Positions 27,294-36,322 of a stretch of 64,000 bases of DNA are shown one piece after another. How positions within the stretch are numbered: the stretch's first letter is position 1; each line of letters opens with the position of its first letter. The notes under the pieces were generated by a model. That model searched no databases. It saw only the letters and a program-made list of their open reading frames with translations, and was not told where the DNA came from. Source of the stretch: SKHV01 sp963678565 (lineage in GTDB: Bacteria > Bacteroidota > Bacteroidia > Bacteroidales > Prolixibacteraceae); the NCBI GenBank assembly GCA_963678565.1, contig OY782875.1, forward strand, positions 620,001-684,000, written 5' to 3'. A program made the position numbers and the translations under genes.

Positions 27294-28784
27294 TTACTGC
27301 TCCGTTTGAATTTCAAGCGGAGTATTTTTTTGCTGTTTCGAATAGATATCTAAAGTAACAATGATGGCAGCAAATCCCCAAAATGGAATAGAGATCTTAT
27401 CTGTGTCGAGAAAGTTATTCAAAATCCCATGGAAAATGTAGGTGGAAAAACCAATTACTGCACCTAAAACAATTGTCCTTAAGTTATTATCTTTTAATCG
27501 AACGTACGCTGTAATTCCCGTATACATTATAAATATGATCAACAACAAGTAATTTACCATTCCAAGAATACCCGATTCTGCAAGCGATCCAAGGTATTCG
27601 CTATGCGCATTTCCACCAGTTCCTGAGTTGGTACTAATGGTTGTTCTTTCCTTTGTTATTTGATAAGGAGCATATTTCATTGCATAAGTTCCAGGGCCCC
27701 ATCCAAACATTGGTTTTTCTTCAAACATTCTAATGGCGCAACTCCATCGGTTGATTCTTTCAAGGTTCGAATCATCGGTGGTGATATTGGTGATGGAAGA
27801 AAAGTGTGTGCTTAAGTCATCCGACGATTCAGCAGAGTTTTGTTCTAATGCCATTAGAATCTGGTTCTGGAAGGAAAAACCTAGAATTAAGATGGTTGCA
27901 ATTGTAATAAAAACGGTTCTGAATTTAATCTTCAGCTTTACCAGTGTCCAAATACCGGCACCAAAAATTAAACTTAACCACGAAGCTCGCGTATAGGATA
28001 GAATTTGTGCAGCAAAAACAATAAATAATACCACTGCCGACCAAAACTTTTGTCGTTTGTTGGTCAGCTCAGTAAAAGTATATCCCATTAGAATTGGAAT
28101 AACAAATGCAGTAACTGCTCCGTATGAGGTATGATCATTAAAAAAAGGCTTCATCACAAAGTGGGCAGTGTGCTTGTTTAGAATTCCTTTGCTTATATGA
28201 TTGATGGTGGTATAAGCAATAACAGGTAAAAGCGCAATCGAGAATGTCCAAACAAAACGATGAATATTTTTGTGGTCGTAAAATAAAGTAGAAAGCAGAA
28301 AGAAAAATGCAATAATAAACCAAAATCGAGTTAACAACATTTTAAAAGAAACAACCGGAAGAACACTTGTAAATGCAGTTAATGACATCCAAATAAGATA
28401 AATGTAGATAACTATTGAAACCGGATGTGAAATTAACTTTTGAGGTAATCTTTTGCCTTGTAAAAATGATAATAAAAATAAAATTAGAACAAGAAATAAA
28501 ACGGGTTCTGTTGGCAAGTGCATATCAAAAGGAAGCCCGGGCATTATTTTCTTCAATGGAACTGAAAGAGGAGCCAGTGCAACAACAATCCAAATTAACT
28601 TGTCGTATGAAGTAAAAATTATTGCTCCAAATAATATTACAATGGGAATTGCTAAACCCATCATTGGATCTTTTTTAATTCCAAGATAAGCCACCATTAA
28701 TATAACTGCAGCAATTACAGCATAAAAAATGGAAGTATAAAACCAATTTTTTGAAGTAATATTATTGAGCAGCTTTTGTATCAC
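27294..28784 (-). CDS. O-antigen ligase/polymerase family membrane protein
   Basis: The 496-residue protein has about eleven to twelve transmembrane segments and the large periplasmic loop of the Wzy/WaaL family. That loop (about residues 315-405) includes the RINRWSCAIRMFEEKPMFGW segment and TGGNAHSEYLGSLAESGILG, whose H-E motif is typical of the O-antigen ligase domain. It should join or polymerise polysaccharide chains on the periplasmic side of the inner membrane. Its start overlaps the preceding Wzz-like gene by 23 nt, so the two are translationally coupled. No glycosyltransferases are adjacent. Confidence 0.82.
   Translation of the reverse strand: MIQKLLNNITSKNWFYTSIFYAVIAAVILMVAYLGIKKDPMMGLAIPIVILFGAIIFTSYDKLIWIVVALAPLSVPLKKIMPGLPFDMHLPTEPVLFLVLILFLLSFLQGKRLPQKLISHPVSIVIYIYLIWMSLTAFTSVLPVVSFKMLLTRFWFIIAFFFLLSTLFYDHKNIHRFVWTFSIALLPVIAYTTINHISKGILNKHTAHFVMKPFFNDHTSYGAVTAFVIPILMGYTFTELTNKRQKFWSAVVLFIVFAAQILSYTRASWLSLIFGAGIWTLVKLKIKFRTVFITIATILILGFSFQNQILMALEQNSAESSDDLSTHFSSITNITTDDSNLERINRWSCAIRMFEEKPMFGWGPGTYAMKYAPYQITKERTTISTNSGTGGNAHSEYLGSLAESGILGMVNYLLLIIFIMYTGITAYVRLKDNNLRTIVLGAVIGFSTYIFHGILNNFLDTDKISIPFWGFAAIIVTLDIYSKQQKNTPLEIQTEQ
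27300..27331 (+). terminator. Terminator of pyrH
   Basis: CTCCGTTTGA (27300-27309) pairs with TCAAGCGGAG (27313-27322) with one G-T wobble, followed by TATTTTTTT. The stem lies within the last codons of the opposite gene. Confidence 0.75.
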
Positions 28785-29712
28785 GAATGTAATCTAGTAC
28801 AACAACAGTAATTACTGAAACAAAGAAAGTAATAACAAGACTAAAGAATACAATTAACCAACGAACAGGATAAGACTTTTTATCTGATGGGAATGGTGCT
28901 TCTGCAACTATTGAATAGGTAATATCTTTTGTTGCATGCATGTATGCTTGCTCACGTTGAGAGTACATGTTTTGAAGAACTTTTTCTTTTAAAAGATAAA
29001 CACTTTCTAAATCTTTTAATTCTCCACCTTTTTCTTTTAAATTGTTGAGCATCGATTTTGCATAAGTCGGATTTCCTCCTCGTGCAGCAGCTTCCATTAA
29101 TCCTTCTGAAGCAGCAGCAACCTGAGATTCAAATTCAAGCAAGCCATTTTCATCTCTTAGTTTCTGCATTTTTACCTGTAAGCCTTGGATTTCTTGCTCT
29201 TGTTTTATGATGCTATTATTCAGCGTGTGATAAGATTCCCAATATTTTGCAGAGTGAATGTTTCGAACTTTGTCGTTATAAAATACAATAGCAGAATCTA
29301 CCATTGTAGCTGCACGAACCGGATCTTTATCTAAAACCTCTATTTCGATGGTTTCAAATTCTGTTTTCTTAAAACTGACATTTTTATTAAAAATATCTAA
29401 AATATAGGTTGTATGTAATGGATCTTCAGGATTAATGTTGTAAACATCGTACAAATTAAATGCTTCGATCATTCTGAATTTTATATCGTTGGTACGAATA
29501 AATTCAAGCATTTGCTCGCTTTCCGACTCTTCACTGTACTCCGCCAAGTTTACCGGATAGACTTTTGCGGTTGATTTAAATTTAGGTTCTATAAATTTAG
29601 AAGAAGAAAAAATAACACCACCTATCACCGCAAGGGTTGATGCAATTACAATATGAAACTTCCAGTTCCAAATTGAGTTAAATAACCTCCGGTTGTCGAA
29701 GAAATTTTCCAT
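28762..29712 (-). CDS. Wzz-like polysaccharide chain-length determinant protein
   Basis: The 316-residue protein has the two-helix architecture of Wzz/PCP proteins: an N-terminal transmembrane segment (~17-34) followed by KSTAKVYPVN, a long periplasmic coiled-coil region (~120-260), and a second transmembrane segment (~285-307). The tyrosine-kinase domain of the PCP-2a class is missing. Such proteins set chain length in Wzy-dependent polysaccharide synthesis, which fits the overlapping O-antigen ligase gene downstream. It lies 81 nt after tyrS with no clear promoter between. Confidence 0.8.
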   Translation of the reverse strand: MENFFDNRRLFNSIWNWKFHIVIASTLAVIGGVIFSSSKFIEPKFKSTAKVYPVNLAEYSEESESEQMLEFIRTNDIKFRMIEAFNLYDVYNINPEDPLHTTYILDIFNKNVSFKKTEFETIEIEVLDKDPVRAATMVDSAIVFYNDKVRNIHSAKYWESYHTLNNSIIKQEQEIQGLQVKMQKLRDENGLLEFESQVAAASEGLMEAAARGGNPTYAKSMLNNLKEKGGELKDLESVYLLKEKVLQNMYSQREQAYMHATKDITYSIVAEAPFPSDKKSYPVRWLIVFFSLVITFFVSVITVVVLDYIRDTKAAQ

Positions 29713-29793
29713 TGAAATAAGTTTATCGTTCGTCTAAAATAACCAACGTATGTATAGAATTTTTATTATGAAAGATTATTGCCTAAAAATGTG

Positions 29794-31086
29794 CTATTCA
29801 ACAATTATTAAGAAATAATTTTTCTTACCCTTTTGTGCTAAAATATATTTATCTGCAATTAAAAACGATGCATCCACAATTAACTCTTGATCTTGTATTT
29901 TATCTTTATTTAGGCTTAAACCATTGCCTTTAATGGTACGTCTCAATTCTCCTTTTGAAGGAAAAACTGAAGTTTTTTCAGCCAATAAATCTAAGACCGG
30001 AATACCCGGTTCTAATTCACTTTTCGAAATCGTAAACTGAGGTACGCCTTCGAATACAGAATAAAATGTTTTCCCATCTATTTTTTTCAATTGCTCGGCA
30101 GTTCCTTTTCCAAACAATATTTGTGACGCCTCAATTGCTGCTTCTAATTCTTCTTTCGAATGTACCATCGTTGTTATTTCTTCAGCTAACTTTTTCTGAA
30201 GTAATCTTTGATGTGGAGCTTCGTTGTGTTCTGATATTAATCCATCAATTTCATTCTGACTAAGCATGGTGAAGATCTTGATATATTTTTCAGCATCAAC
30301 ATCAGAAGAATTTAACCAGAATTGATAAAAAGAATAAGGTGATGTTCTTTCTGGGTCTAACCAAATATTGCCCGATTCGGTTTTTCCAAATTTTCCACCG
30401 TCGGCTTTAGTGATTAAAGGACAAGTTAATGCAAACGCTTCGCCCGATTCTTTGCGACGAATTAACTCTGTTCCAGTAACAATATTCCCCCATTGATCAG
30501 AACCGCCCATTTGTAATTTACAATCCATATTTTGGTAAAGCCACAAAAAGTCGTAACCCTGCACCAATTGGTAAGTAAATTCGGTAAACGACATACCACT
30601 TTTTGATTCAGAACCTAATCGCTTCTTGACCGAATCTTTTGACATCATGTAGTTAACCGTGATGTGCTTGCCGATGTCGCGAATGAAATCAAGAAATGAA
30701 AATTCTTTCATCCAATCGTAGTTGTTCACCAATACAGCTTTGTTTGCCTCATTTGATTCGAAATCCAATAGTTTTGAAAGCTGATCTTTGAGTGCATTTT
30801 GATTGTGTCGTAAAGTTGGTTCATCTAATAAGTTGCGTTCCTGCGATTTTCCTGAAGGGTCCCCAATCATGCCGGTAGCACCACCAACAAGTACAATCGG
30901 TCTGTGTCCGGCAGTTTGAAGATGCTTTAACATCATTACTCCAACCAAATGACCAATATGTAAGGAATCGGCGGTTGGGTCAATTCCAACGTATGCCGAG
31001 GTTAATTCTTTGGCTAATTGCTCTTCGGTACCGGGCATGATATCATGGATCATTCCCCTCCATTTCAATTCTTCAACAAAATTCAT
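29794..31086 (-). CDS. tyrS: Tyrosine-tRNA ligase
   Basis: TyrS charges tRNA-Tyr. The 430-residue enzyme has the class I HIGH motif (43-46, in DSLHIGHLVG), the tyrosine-specific GGSDQWGNI motif (194-202), a KMSKS-like KFGKT (232-236) and a C-terminal S4 RNA-binding domain (~350-430, ELRRTIKGNGLSLNKDKI). These are all in the expected places for the bacterial TyrRS family. Upstream lies a -7 box at 31135-31142. Its expression could matter to the Phe/Tyr-sensing leader at 37469, since charged tRNA-Tyr is what that leader would read. Confidence 0.96.
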   Translation of the reverse strand: MNFVEELKWRGMIHDIMPGTEEQLAKELTSAYVGIDPTADSLHIGHLVGVMMLKHLQTAGHRPIVLVGGATGMIGDPSGKSQERNLLDEPTLRHNQNALKDQLSKLLDFESNEANKAVLVNNYDWMKEFSFLDFIRDIGKHITVNYMMSKDSVKKRLGSESKSGMSFTEFTYQLVQGYDFLWLYQNMDCKLQMGGSDQWGNIVTGTELIRRKESGEAFALTCPLITKADGGKFGKTESGNIWLDPERTSPYSFYQFWLNSSDVDAEKYIKIFTMLSQNEIDGLISEHNEAPHQRLLQKKLAEEITTMVHSKEELEAAIEASQILFGKGTAEQLKKIDGKTFYSVFEGVPQFTISKSELEPGIPVLDLLAEKTSVFPSKGELRRTIKGNGLSLNKDKIQDQELIVDASFLIADKYILAQKGKKNYFLIIVE

Positions 31087-31134
31087 ATTGCAAGGTATTC
31101 AACTTAATAAATGAAAATATCTTTCGACGGGCGC

Positions 31135-31142
31135 CAAAAATA
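31135..31142 (-). promoter_or_regulatory. -7 box of tyrS
   Basis: TATTTTTG on the minus strand matches TAnnTTTG and lies 48 nt before the tyrS ATG. No TTG is present at the 19-nt position. Confidence 0.5.
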
Positions 31143-31207
31143 CAAAATAATAGATGTGAATTAAAAAAAATAGTCTTTTTAATTCCGGAATGCTTTTAGT
31201 AACAACA

Positions 31208-31762
31208 TTAAATAGTAGTGGTAGCTTGTTTTTCAGGTATTAAATCCTCTTTGTCAAAATCTTGGTCTTTTAAATCATTGTAGATACCTTCAAGAAAAGG
31301 GAATGTGCTCAAAGCTACATTTTTCATTGGGGTGTAAAGCATCGATGCTTTGATATCTTTAGAGGGAACAGCATCGATTTTTTCTTCTATTTTATCAATC
31401 AAAATAATGATGACTCCTAAAAAAAACGCACTTTTGGCTACAGAAAAAACTATTCCTAAAATTCGATTGATTGGACTTAAAGCAGCAGCCTTTAGAATTT
31501 TTTCGATAATTTTAGCTAAATAATTGATTAATATAATGATGATTACCAAAGTAATTGCAAACGCAACAATATTAATGTATTCCCAGTCTAAGTTTAAACG
31601 ATTTACTAAAAACACTTCTGTTGCACCCGAGAATTTCATTGCTCCCCAAACCCCAAAAATTAAAGCGGCAAGTGATGATATTTCAACGATAAATCCCTTT
31701 GATCCCCCACGTACTGCTGAGATGATTAAAATAATTATAATAACAAAATCAATATAATTCAT
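31208..31762 (-). CDS. CvpA family membrane protein
   Basis: The 184-residue protein has four hydrophobic helices and the family motif DFVIIIILIISAVRGGSKGF at the N-terminus, with SPINRILGIVFSVAKSAFFLG near residues 95-115. CvpA-family proteins affect colicin V production in E. coli and purF-region phenotypes, but the molecular role is unclear. The last ~45 residues are polar and acidic and probably cytoplasmic. It has its own -7 box and is divergent from the GH3 gene. Confidence 0.8.
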   Translation of the reverse strand: MNYIDFVIIIILIISAVRGGSKGFIVEISSLAALIFGVWGAMKFSGATEVFLVNRLNLDWEYINIVAFAITLVIIIILINYLAKIIEKILKAAALSPINRILGIVFSVAKSAFFLGVIIILIDKIEEKIDAVPSKDIKASMLYTPMKNVALSTFPFLEGIYNDLKDQDFDKEDLIPEKQATTTI

Positions 31763-31785
31763 GATCTGGAAATAATTAGTTAAAA

Positions 31786-31793
31786 CAAAATTA
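31786..31793 (-). promoter_or_regulatory. -7 box of the cvpA-like gene
   Basis: TAATTTTG on the minus strand matches TAnnTTTG, 23 nt before the ATG at 31762. No matching -33 TTG is found. Confidence 0.5.
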
Positions 31794-31876
31794 TCATTGA
31801 TTCGTCTTCTAAGTAAGAATCAAGTGTAAAAATTTATTATTTTGCATTGCAATTTAGCAAATACTAATCAGCTAGC

Positions 31877-33400
31877 ATGAGTTTTTTTAGAAAGAGTGTT
31901 TACAAATTAATGGATAGTCGCTATAGGAAGTTAGAGGACTTTCGCAAGCATCCTATTGAGCATCAGCAGGAGGTTTTTGAAGATTTGATTAAAAAGGCTA
32001 GAAAAACTGAATGGGGCATTCTTCATGATTATAAATCAATTAATTCGCTAACAGACTATATTCAAAAAGTTCCTTTAACCGATTATGATATTTTAAAACC
32101 TTATATCGAACGGATGGTTGCTGGTGAAAAAAATATTCTTTCGCCGGGAAAAGTAAAATGGTTTGCAAAATCATCGGGAACAACAAGCGATCGTAGTAAA
32201 TTTATTCCGGTAAGCGACGATTCTCTAAAGAAAACGCACTTTAAAGCTTCGATGGATATTTTTGCCATGTATGTTCATAATTTCCCCGATTCAAACTTAT
32301 TGGTTGGGAAAAACTTATCGATTGGAGGAAGCCACCGCGTGAGCAACATAAGTAGTAATACACGTACCGGCGATTTGTCGGCTTTGATGTTACATAACTT
32401 ACCTCCAATTTCGAAGCTTATCAATTCTCCAAAATCCGAAATTGCATTGATCCCCGATTTTGAAGAGAAAATCGAAAAAATTGTAAAATCAACCTTACAC
32501 GAAAAGGTGGTAAGTTTAACCGGCGTACCTTCTTGGTTTTTGGTATTGATAAAAAAAGTTCTGGATGAGACTGGAAAGGAAAATCTTCTTGAAGTTTGGC
32601 CTCATTTAGAATTATTTGTACACGGAGGTGTCAACTTTGAACCTTATCGTGAGCAATACGAGAAATTAATTCCTTCGGATAAAATGCGCTATATGAATTC
32701 ATACAATGCATCCGAAGGTTTCTTTGCGGTTCAAGACGATTTGACTTCGGATGATATGTTACTGATGCTCGATCATGGCATCTATTATGAATTTATCCCG
32801 ATGACGGAATTCACCAACGAAGATCGAAAGGCAATTCCTTTAGAAGAGGTTGAAGTTGGGGTTAATTATGCCATTGTAATTTCTACAATTGGTGGACTGT
32901 GGAGATACATTATTGGCGATACCGTGAAATTCACCTCGAGATTTCCTTTTAAAATTAAAATAACAGGAAGAACGCGTCATTTTATCAATGCATTTGGCGA
33001 AGAAGTAATTATCGACAATGCAGTGAACGGACTTGATTTCGCATGTAAAAAAACAGGAGCGATTATTAATGAATATACAGCTGGGCCTATTTTTATGGAT
33101 GCCGATCATAAAGGAGCGCATCAATGGATCATCGAATTTGAAAAAGAACCCGAAAGCCTTGAAGTTTTTGCCGATCATTTAGATAGCTACTTGCAAAATA
33201 TTAATTCAGATTACGAGGCCAAAAGGTTTAAAGATATCACCTTAAAACGATTAGAATTGGTAAATGCACCCAAAGGAGCGTTTTATCAGTGGATGAAGAA
33301 ACGGGGTAAGATTGGTGGTCAAAATAAAATTCCACGCTTAGCCAACGATCGAGCATATCTTGATCCAATGTTGGAAATAATAAATGAAATGAATAGTTAA
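31877..33400 (+). CDS. GH3 auxin-responsive-promoter family acyl-adenylating protein
   Basis: The 507-residue protein is of the GH3 superfamily (plant JAR1/GH3 type), related to acyl-adenylate-forming enzymes. Visible marks are the N-terminal ARKTEWGILHDYKSI, the PLTDYDILKPYIERM segment, the phosphate-binding KSSGTTSDRSKFIPVS (~99-114), NSYNASEGFFAVQ (~274-286) and the GLWRYIIGDTVKF motif (~343-355). Plant members conjugate amino acids to auxin or jasmonate; the role of the common Bacteroidota homologues is not established to my knowledge. A single stand-alone gene precedes a nucleoside kinase by 59 nt. Confidence 0.88.
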   Translation: MSFFRKSVYKLMDSRYRKLEDFRKHPIEHQQEVFEDLIKKARKTEWGILHDYKSINSLTDYIQKVPLTDYDILKPYIERMVAGEKNILSPGKVKWFAKSSGTTSDRSKFIPVSDDSLKKTHFKASMDIFAMYVHNFPDSNLLVGKNLSIGGSHRVSNISSNTRTGDLSALMLHNLPPISKLINSPKSEIALIPDFEEKIEKIVKSTLHEKVVSLTGVPSWFLVLIKKVLDETGKENLLEVWPHLELFVHGGVNFEPYREQYEKLIPSDKMRYMNSYNASEGFFAVQDDLTSDDMLLMLDHGIYYEFIPMTEFTNEDRKAIPLEEVEVGVNYAIVISTIGGLWRYIIGDTVKFTSRFPFKIKITGRTRHFINAFGEEVIIDNAVNGLDFACKKTGAIINEYTAGPIFMDADHKGAHQWIIEFEKEPESLEVFADHLDSYLQNINSDYEAKRFKDITLKRLELVNAPKGAFYQWMKKRGKIGGQNKIPRLANDRAYLDPMLEIINEMNS

Positions 33401-33459
33401 TTAAAAAAAACATTCCCTGATTGAGATTGTTGTTTTAATTTCGGGAAAAATTTGAAATT

Positions 33460-34074
33460 ATGCACATAGCAATTGCAGGAAATATTGGCGCAGGAAAAAC
33501 CACATTAACCACTTTATTGGCAAAACAGTTTGGGTGGAGTGCCCAATACGAAACTGTGGATGACAATCCGTATTTAAATGATTTTTATAACGATATGCAA
33601 CGTTGGTCTTTCAACCTGCAAATTTTCTTTTTGAATAGTCGATTCAATCAAGTTGTTGACATCCGTAAATCTGGCGAAACTGTAATTCAGGATCGTACAA
33701 TCTATGAAGATGCTGAAATATTTGCACCCAACTTGCACGAAATGGGGTTAATGTCGACCCGCGATTTTAATAATTATAAATCACTGTTCAACTTAATGAC
33801 CAACCTTATTCAACCACCCGATTTGCTTATTTACTTAAAAGCTTCGGTTCCTACTTTGGTTAATCAGATACAAAAACGGGGACGCGAATACGAAGAATCT
33901 ATTCGTTTGGATTACCTGAAAACTTTGAATGAAAAATACAATAATTGGATCGATAATTATAGTGCTAGTAAACTGTTAGTAATTGATGTTGATCATACCG
34001 ACTTTACAAACAACAATGAGGATTTGAGCAAAATTATCGATAAGGTAAATGCAAATATTCATGGCTTGTTTTAA
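33460..34074 (+). CDS. Deoxynucleoside kinase
   Basis: The 204-residue kinase has a P-loop GNIGAGKTT (7-15), a conserved E near residue 32 (YETVDDNPYLNDFY), the DRTIYEDAEIF motif (~80-90, DRS-type) and a basic lid KRGREYEESI (~139-148). It fits the dCK/dGK deoxynucleoside kinase family, which phosphorylates deoxynucleosides for salvage. The base specificity cannot be told from sequence. The next gene encodes the NTP-cleaning enzyme MazG, so the neighbourhood concerns nucleotide pools. Confidence 0.88.
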   Translation: MHIAIAGNIGAGKTTLTTLLAKQFGWSAQYETVDDNPYLNDFYNDMQRWSFNLQIFFLNSRFNQVVDIRKSGETVIQDRTIYEDAEIFAPNLHEMGLMSTRDFNNYKSLFNLMTNLIQPPDLLIYLKASVPTLVNQIQKRGREYEESIRLDYLKTLNEKYNNWIDNYSASKLLVIDVDHTDFTNNNEDLSKIIDKVNANIHGLF

Positions 34075-34122
34075 TCTATTATTCCTCTAATTGTATCGTC
34101 AAATTCCTTGAGTTTAAATTCT

Positions 34123-34902
34123 ATGGAAAGAAAAACAGAACAATTTAGTCGTCTTTTGAACATCATGGACGAATTGCGTGAAAAATGTCCATGGGATCGC
34201 AAACAAACACTCGAAAGTTTACGGCATTTAACAATCGAGGAAACCTATGAGCTAGGTGATGCAATTTTAAAAGGCGATATTCCTGAGTTGAAAAAGGAAT
34301 TGGGCGATTTGTTTTTGCACATTGTTTTTTACGCAAAAATTGCTGACGAACAGAAGCAATTTGATATTGCCGATGTAATAGATTCACTCTGCGAGAAGTT
34401 AATTTATCGTCATCCTCATATATTTGGAGATGAGAATGTTTCCGATGCACAAGAGGTATTGGAGAATTGGGAGGCGTTGAAATTAAAGGAAAAAGGCCGA
34501 AAAAAGAAAACGGTTTTAGAAGGCGTGCCCAATTCATTGCCAGCCTTGGTAAAAGCACATCGGGTGCAAGATAAAGTTCGTGGTGTTGGTTTCGATTGGG
34601 ATGAAAAAGAACAAGTTTGGGAAAAAGTAAAAGAAGAATTGGCCGAATTTGAAGAAGAGGTAAAGCACGATAATAAAAAGGAAATGGAGAAAGAGTTTGG
34701 CGACATGCTTTTCTCAATGGTTAATGCAGCACGTTTATACGGAATCGATCCGGAGGCAGCTTTGGAAAGAACCAACCTTAAATTTATCGATCGCTTCAAC
34801 TATCTCGAAAAGCAAACAATTGCAAAAGGTTTGTCGTTGCACGATATGCCACTTGCCGAAATGGATAAAATTTGGGAGGAAGCCAAAAAACACGACCAAT
34901 GA
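34123..34902 (+). CDS. mazG: Nucleoside triphosphate pyrophosphohydrolase MazG
   Basis: MazG hydrolyses (d)NTPs to monophosphates and pyrophosphate and cleans damaged or excess nucleotides. The 259-residue protein has the tandem MazG domain layout: CPWDRKQTLESLRHLTIEE (~20-38), EETYELGDAI, KKELGDLFLHIVFYAKI (~60-76), and in the second half RVQDKVRGVGFDW (~148-160), EELAEFEEEV and KEFGDMLFSMVNAARL (~188-203) with EExxE...GD-type metal ligands. ATG 34123 is preferred over an upstream in-frame TTG at 34108. Its stop overlaps the next gene's start (ATGA). Confidence 0.93.
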   Translation: MERKTEQFSRLLNIMDELREKCPWDRKQTLESLRHLTIEETYELGDAILKGDIPELKKELGDLFLHIVFYAKIADEQKQFDIADVIDSLCEKLIYRHPHIFGDENVSDAQEVLENWEALKLKEKGRKKKTVLEGVPNSLPALVKAHRVQDKVRGVGFDWDEKEQVWEKVKEELAEFEEEVKHDNKKEMEKEFGDMLFSMVNAARLYGIDPEAALERTNLKFIDRFNYLEKQTIAKGLSLHDMPLAEMDKIWEEAKKHDQ

Positions 34903-35696
34903 AACATTTGCATCGATACCTTTTTTTTATTTTTTTCTTAAGCACCTTTCATTTAAATGCTCAAGATCTGGATTCCTTGATTTTTAAGAAATTGATTCAT
35001 AAAGGATTTAATGATGGCATTGCTTATGTGAAAGCACCTTTTAAATGGGAAAAGAAAGATTGGCTGATTGCTGGAAGTGCTTCTCTTGCAACAGTGGCTA
35101 CCATATTTTTTATTGATAAACCTGTTTACAATTTTGTGAACAAGCACAAGGATTGGCGAATGGAAAATGCTATTGGGATCATGGAAAAATCAGATCTAGT
35201 TATTCCTCCCGTATTGATTGGTAGTTTGATGTTGGCAAGTGCAATAAAAAAAGATAACTACGATATGAATACTGCCATGATTGTAGGCGAAAGCTTTATT
35301 ATAAATGGATTGATGTGTCGAGCAGTTAAGCTTATTGCAGGGCGAGATCGTCCGGAGCAAGTGGGTGATAATCCTTTTAGCTGGAATTTGTTTAGCGGAT
35401 CAACTTCATTTTATTCAGGACATACTTCCACCTCTTTTGCAATCAATTCAGTATTTGCGTATCGGTATCGACACATAAAATGGGTGCCGTGGGTTGCCTA
35501 TGGAATTTCTACATTTTCAGGAATTCAACGCATTTATTATAATCGACATTGGACTTCGGATGTGTTGATGGGTGCAGTAATGGGAACCGCTACCGGGATA
35601 TTTCTTGCCAAATCGTGGGAAGATAATTCCATTCAGTTTTATCCGCAATTTGGTGCCGGAGTAAAAGGTATTAGCATGGTAATTACCATTAAGTAA
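34899..35696 (+). CDS. Secreted or membrane PAP2-family phosphatase
   Basis: The 265-residue protein has a signal peptide (FFIFFLSTFHLNAQ, cut ~22) and a PAP2 acid phosphatase domain. The three family motifs are visible: KLIAGRDRP (KxxxxxxRP, ~146-154), YSGHTSTSF (PSGH-type, ~172-180, with Tyr for Pro) and RIYYNRHWTSDVLMG (SRx5Hx3D-type, ~219-233). Substrates of this family are lipid phosphates such as undecaprenyl pyrophosphate or phosphatidic acid. The start at 34899 overlaps the mazG stop by 4 nt; the longer frame from 34872 would disrupt the signal peptide. Confidence 0.85.
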   Translation: MKHLHRYLFFIFFLSTFHLNAQDLDSLIFKKLIHKGFNDGIAYVKAPFKWEKKDWLIAGSASLATVATIFFIDKPVYNFVNKHKDWRMENAIGIMEKSDLVIPPVLIGSLMLASAIKKDNYDMNTAMIVGESFIINGLMCRAVKLIAGRDRPEQVGDNPFSWNLFSGSTSFYSGHTSTSFAINSVFAYRYRHIKWVPWVAYGISTFSGIQRIYYNRHWTSDVLMGAVMGTATGIFLAKSWEDNSIQFYPQFGAGVKGISMVITIK

Positions 35697-35743
35697 TTTA
35701 ATGGAATGCAACTACATTATGGCAATTGCATTCCTCAAATCCT

Positions 35744-36271
35744 TTAAAAAGGTAAGATTCTAGAAAGATCGTAATTCATCATTGCCGTTATTATAAATAT
35801 TTCTTTGAGGGTTAAATTGCCTTCAATAATCATAAGCATTTCTTTTGTATTTGGTTCTTTGCCGATAAGAATAAATTTTGAAAAAAGATCCTCAGAATTT
35901 AATTGTTTTCCGGTTGATAGCCCGTAAAGTGCAACCATTTCATCTCGTTCTTTCAGGTAAGCAATTCTTTCGAAATCATTTTCTTCTAGCGTACTTTTTA
36001 TTAGTGCGAGGCCCGGATTAAAAGGTTCTCCCGATTCGTTGGCAATAATTCGAAACGATTTAAATCGGTCGATCGGTATCGATTCTGTAGCGCTTTTGTC
36101 TTTTAAAACAACCTTTAACATTCGTTGAGTCATTTCTATTTCCGAAACATTTTCTTTGCCTGAGTATTTTTCGAATAAATCGTCAATGGCAGTTACCTGG
36201 GCCGAAATAGATCCAGTAATCGATAGAAAAGCGATCATAACTATTAAGTGTACTAATTTTGTTCTATTCAT
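35744..36271 (-). CDS. DUF4252-domain secreted protein
   Basis: The 175-residue protein has a signal peptide (residues 1-25, cut after ISA) and a DUF4252-like body: AIDDLFEKYSGKENVSEIEM near the start and the FILIGKEPNTKEMLMIIEGNLTLKEI end. These proteins occur in Bacteroidota next to ECF sigma factors. No lipobox Cys is present, so it should be periplasmic rather than a lipoprotein. It is the third gene of a leftward sigma/anti-sigma cassette, 51 nt after the anti-sigma candidate. Function is unknown. Confidence 0.75.
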   Translation of the reverse strand: MNRTKLVHLIVMIAFLSITGSISAQVTAIDDLFEKYSGKENVSEIEMTQRMLKVVLKDKSATESIPIDRFKSFRIIANESGEPFNPGLALIKSTLEENDFERIAYLKERDEMVALYGLSTGKQLNSEDLFSKFILIGKEPNTKEMLMIIEGNLTLKEIFIITAMMNYDLSRILPF

Positions 36272-36322
36272 TATTCCTAATTTTTAATTTCAAATTTTAA
36301 GTTGATCTCGCGAGTGATTTAT

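Noticed and set aside
34163..34717. A 184-codon open frame on the minus strand across mazG
   Set aside because: mazG is well supported on the plus strand with all motifs. The antisense product shows no domain and its composition is that of a shadow frame.
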